Shown here piece by piece: positions 23,747-34,265 of a stretch of 64,000 nt of DNA. A model generated the notes under the pieces. That model saw nothing but the letters and a program-made list of their open reading frames with translations, made no database searches and was not told the origin of the DNA. Made by a program: the position numbers and the translations under genes. How positions within the stretch are numbered: the stretch's first letter is position 1; the number at the start of each line of letters is the position of its first letter. Origin of the DNA: Epiperipatus broadwayi (Eukaryota; Onychophora; Udeonychophora; Euonychophora; Peripatidae); NCBI GenBank assembly GCA_028023455.1, contig JAQFVV010000515.1, positions 188,001-252,000 of the forward strand, given 5' to 3'.

Positions 23747-23816
23747 CCCATTTTTAACTTTAACTGATTCTATATCCCCTAATTGATAAGTATAATAATT
23801 ATTTTCATATAATTTC

Positions 23817-24773
23817 TTATATAATATTTACTAAAGCTTCATCCATTCCCAAATTAGCTAATCTTACCCATAATCTATTTCTATTTACTTTATCATATGC
23901 TTTCTCTATATCTATAAAACTCATATATAATGATCTACCAGAATTCCTACTCATCTCCATAAGTTGTGTAACTGCAAACAAACTATCTCCTATATGCCTA
24001 TTTGACCTAAAACCTCTTTGCCTTTCCCCCACTACATTATTCTCTTCCATCCATTTTACAACTCTTCCAGCTACCATATATGAGAAAACTTTATATAACA
24101 CTGATGTTACCGCTATCGGTCTATAATTATTTAACTTTCTATGAACCTTACCCTTTCCTTTAAATAATAATCTTATTCTTGTATTACTCCAACTACCTGG
24201 AAAAACTGTCTTCTGTGCCATCTTATTAAAACATGATAATAACTTTGCTTTTGCTCTATGCCCTAAATTCATTACCTTCTCTGTTTCCCATTCATCTAAA
24301 CCTCTCACCTTTCCACTTTTCAATCTCTTTCCTGCCTCATTCAATTCATTTTTTGTGAATCTAATATTCCCATTACTAACTGCTTTCATGTTTTCTACCA
24401 CTAATTTCTTCACATCTAACATCTTTTCTATATCCATTACATATCTATTTAAAATTTTCTCTAGCTCGCCTCTAGAGCTACATTCTATTCCCTCATCATC
24501 TATTAATACTATCTCTCTTCCCCCTACATTTCTCCTTTTAATGTAATTCCAAATTTTTTTACTCCCATCTCTTCCACTTTTATTAATATCCTCCAACAAT
24601 TTATTATTTAACTTCATCATCTCTCTATAATTATCCATTTTAGCTAGCTTCTTCTTTTCTACATACTTTCCCCATTTAGCATTAATATCATTTTCACTTT
24701 CTTTATTCTTAATAGCACACTTATATTCTCTGCATGCTTTTCCCCTCTCTTTTACACTTTTACTAACTCTCAT
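23817..24773 (-). pseudogene. LINE linker and reverse transcriptase, N-terminal half
   Basis: A 318-codon open stretch. The first 130 or so residues are a basic linker (KERGKACREYKCAIKNKE, DNYREMMKLNNKLLED). The RT then starts with the NELNEAGKRLKSGKVRGLDE block, FPGSWSNTRIRLLFKGKGK, LNNYRPIAVTSVLYKVFSYM (fingers), RQRGFRSNRHIGDSLFAVTQ and SLYMSFIDIEKAYDKVNRNR, which contains the first catalytic aspartate of motif A. The frame breaks right after MDEALVNII, where motif B would follow. Wild-type-looking residues at all motifs suggest recent inactivation by small indels. Confidence 0.92.
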
Positions 24774-25822
24774 TTTTTTTATTACATTTATTTTTCTGCA
24801 TATTCTCGACTAAAACCCTATTTGCCACTTTTTCTATTTCACCACACCAGTCCTTATTTTCATCCCCAACCAACTGCTCCATGGTTTCTTCAACTTTTAT
24901 TTTATACTCTTCCAACTTATTCTTATCATTCACTCTCCATCCACATCTTTCACTATTATTTCTACCTTTGTTTCTATCCTCCATCACATTACTAACCATT
25001 TCTATTACAATAAAGTTATGATCACTATTACATATTCTCTCTTCATTATCAAACACCTTAATTTTCCATATTTTATTCATTCCCTCTTTCTCTACCAATA
25101 TATAATCTATTGTGTAAAATACATTATTCCTAGACTATGTGTATTGTCCATCATACACATTTGATAAATTCCCAATGCTCAAATTTACTCTTTGACAAAA
25201 TTCCTTCAAAAACTGACCATTCTTATTATCTACATCATCAATTTCTTCGATATGTCCATTCATATCTTCTATAACCATTATTCTCTTCCCATTTTCTTTA
25301 AAACTCTGTATATCCTTAACTAGGCATTCATATATACTATTGTTCCACTCCATTACAGTTTGACTATCTCCAGTGGCGATATGCACTACAGCCACCATCC
25401 ATTCTTGTCTACCCAACCTTATTTCAAACCACAAATGCTCTTGACATTTAACAGTATTTAAATTTTTTTTCAATATAACACCTATACCATCACCCCTTTT
25501 TTTCTTTTTCTTTTCTGTTTATACCCTGCCATACTACCTCTTCCAAAATAGGTTCTTCTTCTTCTCTTAGATGAATTTCCACTACTGCTAATACCTCAAG
25601 CCCTTCATTTTCTATTGCTTTATTTAATTCCAGCCATTTTTCTGGTCTCCTACCACCTTGAATATTCAAAAACCCAATTTTAACAATTTCTTCTTTCCTA
25701 ACTACTCTTTTATAAATTCTTTTAATTCCTTCTTCTCCATTACATTTATAACAAACTTTCTTACCATTAATCTTACAAACCCATTCCCTCTCCACATCTA
25801 CACTTATATCTAAATCAACCAT
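24763..25822 (-). pseudogene. LINE APE-type endonuclease, in three broken frames
   Basis: Three consecutive minus-strand open stretches (25822-25490, 25473-25135, 25098-24763) form one endonuclease. The first carries FLNIQG at residues 51-56 and VEIHL at 81-85, the position of the essential glutamate region (copy 2 has ETHL). The second has HLWFEIRLGRQEW and VIEDMNGH, with D70, N72 and H74 as active-site candidates. The third has SDH at residues 25-27. Before FLNIQG lie cysteines (WVCKINGKKVCYKCNG). The first break is a frameshift in an A/T homopolymer run, the second an in-frame stop. It would nick DNA for target-primed reverse transcription. Confidence 0.9.
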
Positions 25823-25896
25823 CTTTTGCTTATTTCTTATATCCCCTCCATTCTTCTTCTTTTTAATAATATTACAATTTAAAAGCCCACCCCCCT

Positions 25897-26613
25897 TTAA
25901 AAGTTTTCCAAACTATATTCTTTAAATATCAGACTCCCTAAAACTTCACTTCCTTGTTTTCCTAAGTGCAAACCATCTTTACTATATAACTCCCCCTTTC
26001 CAATAAACCAATCCCATACATTCACAAACACAACATTATTTCTCTCACACAATTTTTTCACTCTCTCATTTATAGAACATGCTCTATCTAACAAATGCCT
26101 TTTATCAAATCTTGGTAATAGTCCCACTACTCCTACTCTTCCTTTAATCTCTCTCAAATTCCTAATCAATTCTACATACTCATCCATTACTTTCTCTGAT
26201 GGCTCTAACAAATTATTAGTCCCTACCATTACATATACATCTCGACTACCTTGCTTTCTTACTTTATCTGTCACATCCCTAATTTTTGCTCCAGGCAAAC
26301 ATACTCTAACATACCTGCTTCTATTTTCCCTTGCAATTATATTCCCACATTCTCTTATTAGTGAATCTCCTATCAGTATTGCCTCATAGTCTACTTTCTC
26401 TGCTCCATATGTAACCTTTTCTACTACCTTCTGAACCTCCTTATCCATTTCTTCCTTATCATTTCTACTCAATAATTTCTTTATCTCCTCACATTTTGTC
26501 TCTAACAATTTTAACTTCACTTCTACATCCTTCATTTTTTCCTCTATCTTACTTATTCTCTGGCTAACCATCTCCATTGCATTACTACTTCCTCCACCCA
26601 TATTTCCTGACAC
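25897..26613 (-). CDS. LINE ORF1: coiled coil plus SGNH-family esterase domain
   Basis: An uninterrupted 238-codon frame. Residues 15-65 form a strongly charged heptad-like coiled coil (ISKIEEKMKDVEVKLKLLET). Residues 76-230 form an SGNH hydrolase: GDS with Ser84 (block I), a Gly109-containing region, GTNN at 131-134 (block III) and DGLHL with Asp213 and His216 (block V). So all four SGNH-type residues are present. In CR1-like LINEs such esterase ORF1s are known, with roles in RNP or membrane interaction proposed but unsettled. The PHD part lies upstream in another frame, so the present frame may be only the C-terminal piece of an original fused ORF1. Confidence 0.88.
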   Translation of the reverse strand: MSGNMGGGSSNAMEMVSQRISKIEEKMKDVEVKLKLLETKCEEIKKLLSRNDKEEMDKEVQKVVEKVTYGAEKVDYEAILIGDSLIRECGNIIARENRSRYVRVCLPGAKIRDVTDKVRKQGSRDVYVMVGTNNLLEPSEKVMDEYVELIRNLREIKGRVGVVGLLPRFDKRHLLDRACSINERVKKLCERNNVVFVNVWDWFIGKGELYSKDGLHLGKQGSEVLGSLIFKEYSLENF

Positions 26614-26655
26614 TCCATTAAAACCATACTCTGTCCTATCTTTCTTAACTATATT

Positions 26656-26910
26656 TTACCCCCTCTCCTCTGACTTTCTCTCTAGACTACCTACACTTAA
26701 AAACCACTTTCTCACCTCTTTAATCACATTTACACACTGATTACATATCCAGAAACCTGTTACATCATTCCTATTCTTATTCAAACATTTCAAATGATAC
26801 ACCTCTGCACACACTGTAAACTCTACTAGCGCTTGTCCAACCCCTTTCTGCCTAGTGCTTGTCCAACCCCTTTCTGACGATCGTAAATACATTGTGCCAT
26901 ACAAATGCAA
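26656..26910 (-). pseudogene. LINE ORF1: PHD-type zinc-finger part
   Basis: Frame with CAEVYHLKCLNKNRNDVTGF followed by WICNQCVNVI, i.e. C...H-X2-C...W-X-C-X2-C, the second half of a PHD/RING-like finger. The upstream cysteine pairs are missing or lost: the sequence before it contains a 24-bp direct duplication (gcttgtccaacccctttctg) near 26833-26878, which may mark the broken 5' edge of the element. The stop after KSEERG separates it from the esterase frame by about 40 bases. Confidence 0.75.
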
Positions 26911-28285
26911 TCCATATTTTTATTTTTCAAGTCACCTATTCTATATTTGACTTTATAATACCTCTCCTATTCTTCAAACATCCTTATACTGAAAAATAAA
27001 AAAACTTTTGTGTTTGGGGGGGGGGGGGGGGTAAAATTGTTGTCAAACCCTCACAATTGGAAAAATAATTGTAACAAAAAGTCAATAATTTTTTTTTTTC
27101 AACAACTTTTTCTCACTTTTTACTTTTATTTATATTTCGTTTAAATTACCTTTTTTTTTTTGCCTTCTACAATAAACTGCTTTTTTGGGAGGCTTTCATA
27201 TTTTGTTATTATTAACAAAAACTCAACAAAAATAGTCATTTATTTTAACCCAGCTGCAAAAAAGATAATCCAAATACTTGTCAATTTCTAATGAAATAAA
27301 AAAAAAAGTTCACAAACTTTGGACTTTTTGAACTTATTTATTATTTTATTGATGTAATAAAAAGTATGGTATTTGGGAGGACATTGTGTGCCTAAAAAAA
27401 GAATACACTCACACTTTCTGTACTCAGCAATTCTGAAAAGTTGAAAAATTGCAAGTTCTTCTCAGACCTTTTATTGGTCTCGTATATTTTCCACGCTGAA
27501 ACGTGGCGTGAGCTTTGTCAAAGCATGTTTGAACATACACTTTGCCAATTTTTTACATATTAACATTTTTTTAGAGAAGGGTGGGGACCATATGACAATT
27601 ATTAGTAATTAACAACATTATTTAAATATAAGTAACATTACTCTATTACAGAGATTTGAAAAGTTGTACCGACTTGAAATTAAAACACCCTCAAGCAATA
27701 TGGTAATCAGCTATGTATAGAACAAAATATGCGTAAATAGTTTCGAAGCACAAAACAGGCCATAATATTTTTGTGCAATGTCATGTACAAGTGGCCTGCC
27801 AAATGGGTTAATACAAAATTAAATGTTGTATTTAGCGCCATCAGTCGGCCATGCCTGGATTTCAGATGATTACCTTTTATTTATTTTTTTTGACACATTG
27901 TTTCTTTTTTATTGATTATAATCTTATTTGTTTTTATATTGCAGTCTTTATAATTCAATCTTCATAATTCTCAATCCCTATTTTTTTACTTATTTTAAAA
28001 TAATATACATGAAAAAACTAAAATAAATAACGACAATATGACAAGCTCAACCTGTCGTTTAACTCATCTTGCCTTCCTTCTTTTAACATAGTTAATTTTA
28101 TTATTATTATTATTCTGCCTGAAAAAAACAAGCTCTAAATTACTGGTTATTTCCTCTTATATAAAAATAGAATCTACCCATTTTCTGAATCATCCTTCCA
28201 ATTTCTCTTTAAATCTTTTTCATAAGGTCAATTATCTATTTTTCATATCATTTATCTGAACATTTTTTTAGCATGGAATACATAT
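26881..28285. other. Intergenic; poly-G tract, nothing else recognised
   Basis: A run of about 18 G residues lies at 27014-27031, just upstream (LINE sense) of the LINE 5' end. The rest is AT-rich with homopolymers. Confidence 0.5.
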
Positions 28286-28289
28286 TTGA

Positions 28290-28400
28290 CATAATTTATC
28301 TCTTCATGTGTGTGTAATCATGTGTATAGGTTGTATGAGATAGAGTAGATGGTTGAAGGGAGCTTGAAAGTCTGTGTTCAAATCCCCTACATTACATCTA
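28290..28400 (+). repeat. Repeat family A, fragment
   Basis: tatctcttcatgtgtgtgta, tgagatagagtagatggttg and agtctgtgttcaaatcccc match, in order, the reverse complement of the copies at 1.35 and 39.24 kb. The gttcaaatcccc part is B-box-like. Confidence 0.65.
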
Positions 28401-28697
28401 GACTGCAGGTATAAAGTATACTTGTATTTAAAATACTGTGTAATAAATAAATTAGTTCTGCCTGTTTATTCTGGCTTAATAGAGTTTAGGTGTGCAAATT
28501 CAAACAAGCCCTGAAACCAAGAATTTCAAATTAATACTTCAGATGTTTTCATTTTTCTTGATGGCCTTTAGTGATTGTTAGACTAAATTTACAACTTTGT
28601 AAATTTAACTTAATTTTTGAAGAAATGTTGAGTTAAACACTTTATGTGATTACTGAAAGATCCAATCAACAAAGTCAAACTGGTATGATTAGACATA

Positions 28698-29255
28698 TGC
28701 AGTGTGTTCCAGTGAAAAGTGATTGATAATTGTTTCTCTTTTCAAGCTGCTTGCAGCATCATTCAGAATAAATGCATCTGTTATGCAATAATATAGTTTA
28801 GCTATTCATCACAAAAAATTTAAGGTAGTTAGCATGTCTAAATCATGAGTTACAATATGATATATGAAAACATGCTTCATACCTTAATCCATGGGGGAAC
28901 AATGTGTTCACATCCAACTTTAGTTTGAATTGGGGCAAAACCACTACTGAAAAATTTGAAATGATACAAATTGCGTGTGGCATTAAGAGCATGAGACATA
29001 AAAATGCTTTTAAGTGTTTTACAAGATTTCATGCTGGCATAAAAAACCTTGCAGACTATCCATTAAGGTATAAAACACATTGTCACATTTTGTGCTATAT
29101 TTCATGATCTAGACATGATAATGTATTAAAGGTTTTGTAGAAAATAGTCAAACTATATTACAATGTCGCACACACATTAGTACCAAAATAGTATTGCAGG
29201 CAACTTGGAGAAAAAAATCAACCACTTTTCATTAGGATATACTGTGTGCAAATCA
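28698..29255 (+). mobile_element. Mariner-like element, internally deleted
   Basis: Left end cagtgtgttccagtgaaaag and right end cttttcattaggatatactg are imperfect inverted repeats of about 26 bp. Between them is the N-terminal part of a transposase (28904-29107). At about 560 bp it is far shorter than a complete mariner (about 1.3 kb), so the catalytic part is deleted. A related piece lies at 61.31-61.69 kb. Confidence 0.7.
28904..29107 (+). pseudogene. Mariner transposase N-terminal fragment
   Basis: A 67-codon frame containing EKFEMIQIACGIKSM followed by AFKCFTRFHAGIKNLADYP. In mariner transposases the corresponding helix-turn-helix reads FEMIKTAYG...M...FEWHxRFxxGRxSxEDxxR; spacing and most key positions fit. 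It would bind the inverted repeats. No DDD catalytic domain follows: the sequence runs straight into the right inverted end. Non-functional. Confidence 0.72.
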
Positions 29256-30235
29256 TTTCTACACAGATATTCAGGGAATTCAAGTCGTTTAGTATTCTTT
29301 ACAAAACAGAGTTGTGAAATATAGAATATCAAGAAAGATTGACTAGAAGATTTTATATTGAATGCCAGTTTAAGGTTTGTAATAGGTTTGGAAGTTAGTG
29401 TTGCAAATCTGAAAGATTTGATTGGTTACAAATGTTTATCAAAACCATTTGTTAATTGACTGCTTTCTGTTTTATTGGGTGTTTTAATGTGGATAAGAAT
29501 GATCCTCACCTAATATAAGATGTTTTAAATATTAAAGGATTGACAGATAATATATTGTATATCTGACACATACAACAGGCCATTAAAACATTCAGTCTAC
29601 AAGATCAAGTAGGTTATAATTAAGATATATAAATGAAAAGCCTAATTATTACTTCTGTATTGATATTCAGGTATTTCAGGTGTAGCTCATCTATTAAATC
29701 AGGGTATTTGGTGAATAGTGGAAGAAAATGATCGTAGATTTGTTTTATATTTGGAGGAGTATATTGCATATGTTAAAGGTTTGTTTAGATATAAATATTT
29801 ATCAGGTATATTTTCCAATTAATTACATGTGCATATTTATGCATAGTTTGAAGAGTCTCGTGGAGCAATAGGGGTACCTGTGCATGCCACATCTACAATA
29901 TATTTTGAATTTGGATAAGAAACCATGGATTTTTTTTTAGTCAGACTGAATTCTTTTTCAAGTAATTAGCCCATAAATAAAGATAAACTATTCATTTCTG
30001 GCCAATAAATGGGTATCTAATTATTTAAGCAATGATGGAAAATAACTAAAACTCTTCTCTTTCACTGTTATTCTACAAGATGTATTTGCACTGGAAGAGG
30101 CTTTTTAAAGATTTTTATTTTTATATAACTTTTAATATTAAGAGCTTTCATTGAATAGTTTTGACATATGGTCTAAAATTTTTTTGGTTTTGTCAATAAT
30201 AATTTTATTAAATGTAATATGTAAGAGTAATTACA
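29256..30235. other. Intergenic, nothing recognised
   Basis: No open frame or repeat family recognised. Confidence 0.5.
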
Positions 30236-30239
30236 AATT

Positions 30240-31670
30240 GAATTACAAGTGTCAAACTAACTCAACCCAAATCTTTGACACCATCCACTTTAGATAAATA
30301 CAGTAATGATTATTATTAATCATTTAATAAACTAGAGATTGTCTCTAGTACAGATATAAATTTTAAAATTCAATTAAAGATTAATACATTTGATTTTTTT
30401 TAATTCAGCACACAGATAAATGGATTTATTCACATTTCTCTTTCCCACATGTAATATCTCTATAAACATATTAAATAACCTCAATACTACTACTACATAT
30501 TCTTTCAAATTTATATAAATAAAGATATAATAAAAAACAAATGACCCCTAAAATGCATTTTCTACTGAATCAGCACTTATTAGTTGGTCCAGGTCACCAT
30601 CTCTCATATATATCTCTATTATATGAAGAATATTTATCCATACTAAATAATTATAATTTGTAATTCAAATTTTCATATAATAGATATATGAGAGATAGTG
30701 ACCTGAACTAACTGATGAGTGCAGGTTTTTTATTATATCTTTATTTATATAAATTTGAAAGAATATGTAGTAGTATTGAGATTATTTAATATATTTATAA
30801 AGATATTATATATACCAGTTCTTAATTATAGATCTGAGACTGGAAATTTAATAGAAGAGCAATACAAAGACTTCAGACCACTCAAAGAAGTATGAAGAGA
30901 TGCATGTTGGGAATAACAAAAAGTGATCGAAAATGCAATATGTGGGTAAGAGAACAAACAGGTGTTACTGACCTCATTGAAAAAATTAAAAGACCAAAGT
31001 GGAGTTGGGTTGTATATATTGTTAAAAAAGATGATAATAGATAGACAATTGAAATTTTAAACTGAATTCCAAAAGATTGTAAAAGACCCAGAAAGAGACC
31101 TCATGTGAGATGAATGGATGAAATAAGAAAGTGTGCAGGGGTGATGTGGAGAAAAGAAGCTAAAAATCGGAGAAGGTGGATTGAACTTGGAGAGGCTTTC
31201 AGCCTGCAGTGGATTGATAATGTTTGATGTTGATGATGATGATTAATATGTGGGAAAAAAAATCTGAATAACTCCATGGGTCTGTGTGCTGAATTTGTAA
31301 AAAAAAAAATCAGATGTATTAATCTTTATTTGAATTTTAAAGTTTATGACTATGCTAGAGACTGTCTCTAGTTTAGTAAATGATTAGTAATAATCATTAC
31401 TATATTTATCTAAAATGGATGGTGTCAAAGATTGAGTTGAGTTAGTTTGTCACTTATAATGCAAATTGTAATTATTTAATATAGATAAATATTTTTCATA
31501 TGAGATATATAAGAAAAATAGTGACCCAAACAAACTGATGAGTGATGGTTCAATACAAAATGCGTCTTGGGAGTCATTTGTCTTTTATTGTATCTCTATT
31601 TATATGAATTTGAAAAAATATGTAATAGTCTAAAGATTATTTAATATATTTATAAGAATAATATTTCAGT
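30240..31670. repeat. Nested foldback repeat (family A) around an RTE fragment
   Basis: An inner palindrome has arms of about 30453-30631 and 30672-30808 (taaacatattaaataacctc against gattatttaatatatttata). The outer part 30250-30550 (caccatccactttagataaa, aactagagattgtctctagt) returns in inverse orientation at 31290-31450 (agagactgtctctagtttag, taaaatggatggtgtcaaag), and the arm after that repeats again to 31670. An RTE LINE remnant lies between (30815-31245). This looks like one foldback element of about 900 bp that was split by the LINE, or two foldback copies flanking it. Confidence 0.8.
30815..31245 (+). pseudogene. RTE-like LINE C-terminal remnant
   Basis: Encodes, in broken frames, the PVLNYRSET start, RRMKRCMLGIT-like text, and a KWSW...RPRKRPHVR-MDEIRKCAGVMW tail matching the copy at 9.1-10.15 kb. 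It ends in a (GAT)n-like run at about 31220-31242. Many stops; only the C-terminal quarter of the ORF is present. Confidence 0.78.
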
Positions 31671-31994
31671 CTTCTCTTTGGTTTATATTGTATATATTTT
31701 TATATTTTTTAAAAGCCACGGTAATTTCTAAATGAACAAATTCTATTGATAAATGTTGCATGATTGATCCATTATTTACATCATTTAGATATCTTTAATT
31801 TTATAAATAAAGAAATAATAATAAATACAGAAAGACCAAAATGGGAAAAGATTAATTTAAATATAAAAATTTGAACCTTTCAGCATTCCGATACCAGTGT
31901 TTGTGACACAATACTTTGGTGAACAAGATAAACCAGTAAAAAAACAAAAACAAATTTTATATCTACAAAAAGTAGATAAATTCTTACAAAAATT
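31671..31994. other. Intergenic, nothing recognised
   Basis: AT-rich spacer. Confidence 0.5.
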
Positions 31995-32100
31995 GTCAAG
32001 CGTTGGTGGCCGAGTGGTCAGCACAAGCTGCCTTACAAGCAGTTGTACCGGGTTCGCGGATTCGCTTCTCGACTGATGCTTTGACATATGGAAAAAAGGT
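31995..32100 (+). mobile_element. tRNA-derived SINE (family T)
   Basis: gtcaagcgttggtggccgag begins the element with a near-consensus A box (TGGCCGAGTGG). Then ctgccttacaagcagttgta, ggttcgcggattcgcttctc and gatgctttgacatatgg, then a short A run. First and last bases (gtcaagc / gctttgac) are inverted repeats. No convincing target-site duplication. Confidence 0.88.
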
Positions 32101-33237
32101 AAGCGGAAAAATAATGAATTTGTATAAAAAATGATTAATTTATGCATAAAAGAAACAATGAATTTGCATGAAAAATTTATTGTGTAATAAAAATTGGTTT
32201 GACACAGTTATATTGAATTCATTGTATTGCATAAAAGGACGTAGTGGAGTAGCAATGTATGCCATATTTTATTCCAAGCTCTATACATCACATTTTGTTG
32301 ATAAATTTTGATTATAATAGAAGATATATTGTTTATTTAACTATAAGTGTACATATTTTTCAACACACACACACACATATATATAACACAGGCAATTAAA
32401 ATTATAGTATAAACAAAATTAAAAATAATGTAGTTATTAATAGAGGGGTTGCGTTTATATATATACTGTGTATGTGCTTATTTATTCAAAAAATAAACTA
32501 AAAAGCTTATTATACTGCATCTTTATTTTAACTCTCATCGCAAATAAATAGGTTCTGGCAATATTCAGTTGTTTTTTATTTCAATGTTTTTTTCTCCGAA
32601 GAAGTGTAAAACATTTTCATTATCAGGGACTATGTCTTCTCTCGCTGTTTTGATGTCTTTAACTTTATAAAAATTTTAGCATTACACTTAGAAAACATTT
32701 CATTATACAAAATAATGCATGTAAATCACATTCCAAAAGAATATTGAAGCAAAACTTTCAATACCCACTAAATAAATGTTATTAATAAACATGATTGCGA
32801 AAGGCATTGGGAAATGGAAAAATAATTGTTACCATGTCATAAAATTTTATTAAATTTATACATTTTAATGTTTTCTTGTTTATTTACATTTTTTTTGAAT
32901 AGTATATAATTGAAGCAGCATATATCGATACAATATATATTGCAGTTTCGCTATATTCATAGAAGCCAGTTAGTGTGTCTCTGTTTCTCAATTTGCGGTA
33001 CTTATTTATTATCGTAGCATAAAATAATATTTCATGAAAGATAAAATAAAAAGAGTAGCAAATTATAGTTGTAGTAGTTATCGTAGTAGTGGTAATAGTA
33101 GTCATAGTAATAGTGATAAGGCCAGGAGAAAAACAATATATAAGATAATATATTAAACAAATGTATTAAAATTGAAGAATTTGAAAATCATTGTTGTGCT
33201 CATCAAAATATCGATAATAAGTCATCTGAAACTGAAA
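32101..33237. other. Intergenic; short microsatellites only
   Basis: A (CA)n/(TA)n run lies near 32365-32385 and an imperfect trinucleotide run (gta/gtc type) at about 33063-33118. No gene. Confidence 0.5.
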
Positions 33238-33336
33238 ATGTCGAGAGGTCATCGCAGCCGCCTTGCAAGCAAGTAGTTGTTTGCAGACTGTTGCGGGTTC
33301 GCGTCCCGGCCGATGCTATGACATATGGGGGGGGGG
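33238..33336 (+). mobile_element. tRNA-derived SINE (family T), expanded-middle subtype
   Basis: tgtcgagaggtcatcgcagc, cgccttgcaagcaagtagtt, gttgcgggttcgcgtcccgg, ccgatgctatgacatatg, then a G run. It shares the extra bases after the anticodon arm with the copies at 13.9 and 17.4 kb. The first acceptor-like bases are partly missing. Confidence 0.85.
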
Positions 33337-33783
33337 TGTTAAAAAAGGATTTTTCATTATAAATTAGGAAGCATTTGTTCAGCACAAATTAATTTATTTT
33401 ATTGTTATATATATATATTTCAATTTTATTCTAAGAATAAATGTAGAAAAGTCGGTAATGGGACGCCTTTTCACATTTGTGATAAATGTGTAACTTTGCG
33501 ATCCCATCAAATAAACCCTGCAATCTCATCCAATCTCATCTAATATTGTGATAAATTTACACTTTCATTTATTGTCCAGATTTCATTGGGACAAGTTCTT
33601 CTCAAAGTGATTTTTACTTCAGTGATGTTTTTTTTTTTTTAATTTTCTGATTAATACTGCAATTTTTTTTTTTTTTTTAAACTGTACAAAATGAAAATAA
33701 ACATTTGGATTTTATCTGTTACTGAGATCAATGCGGTCAAGTACATACACATTTCGAATAAGCAATTGCATTATAACATTCGA
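33337..33783. other. Intergenic, nothing recognised
   Basis: Contains two T runs near 33628 and 33666; otherwise featureless. Confidence 0.5.
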
Positions 33784-34265
33784 GGATGTAATAATAAAAT
33801 AGGCCTTCGTGGAACGTGGTTGAAAGGTTCCAAAATTCCATTTCTGATGGTGATCTGATTTATTTTACAGTTGGATCATAAATTAACATTCATAGAATGG
33901 TAGAAAACAGAGCTTGGTTTAACAAAGAAAAAAAAAATTTGGAAGCCCTAACAAAATCGTTGAAATTGCTGAGAGCCTTTTGCACAAAAAGACAAAAGCA
34001 AACAAACAGGATGAAGTCTTCCAGAACAGTGGATGTTCGATGACTTATGCAGGAAGACTGATGAGTGTTTCATCATGAGAATTCATGGTAGAACATCAGA
34101 AACTCTTATGGAAGCCATCAAACAAAATATGGAAGAGGAATCACCAATTTATTCAGAATTGTTGGAAAGTTTATAAAACTACTGAATTATGAACTATTGG
34201 CCATTTTCATGTGAATCATATTGGATGACATCAAAAAATTAGTCCACCACATTGAAGAAATAATA
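33784..34265 (+). pseudogene. Merlin-like (ISXO2-type DDE) transposase remnant
   Basis: In three frames: RGCNNKIGLRGTWLKGSKIPF (33781-33843), matching the zinc-ribbon exit and the GSWFEGSKLPL block of ISXO2/IS1016-like transposases; WFNKEKKNLEALTKSLKLL in the middle; and QWMFDDLCRKTDECFIMRIH with GRTSETLMEAIKQN, EEESPIYS and, after a one-base shift, CWKVYKTTEL (34027-34180). The last block corresponds to the W-F...ECF...R...T-L...I...I-S-D-C-W-x-Y catalytic region of this family, with the aspartate lost at the frameshift. In-frame stops make it dead. It is the only trace of this superfamily in the window; its inverted ends were not found. Confidence 0.72.

Larger units (their letters stand above)
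22261..26880 (-). mobile_element. CR1-like LINE, nearly full length (PHD/esterase ORF1 + EN-RT ORF2)
   Basis: Reading the minus strand from about 26880 to 22261: PHD-type zinc finger, coiled coil plus SGNH esterase, APE endonuclease, reverse transcriptase, a CCHC-like knuckle, then a 3' end ggagaagccaaatacatt running into a cgatg/catcaca-type repeat. ORF1 proteins with PHD and esterase domains are a known hallmark of CR1-like LINEs. At about 4.6 kb the length fits. Several frameshifts separate the domains, so this copy is inactive, but each domain is still well preserved and the insertion is not ancient. Copy 2 at 10.3-14.5 kb is older and more decayed. Confidence 0.92.

Noticed and set aside
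23385-23786. 133-codon plus-strand frame
   Set aside because: Antisense shadow of the LINE reverse transcriptase on the minus strand.
31995-32100. Functional tRNA gene
   Set aside because: The A and B boxes are good, but the cloverleaf has an over-long acceptor region, multiple decayed copies exist, and several have target-site duplications and A tails. This is a SINE, not a tRNA gene.
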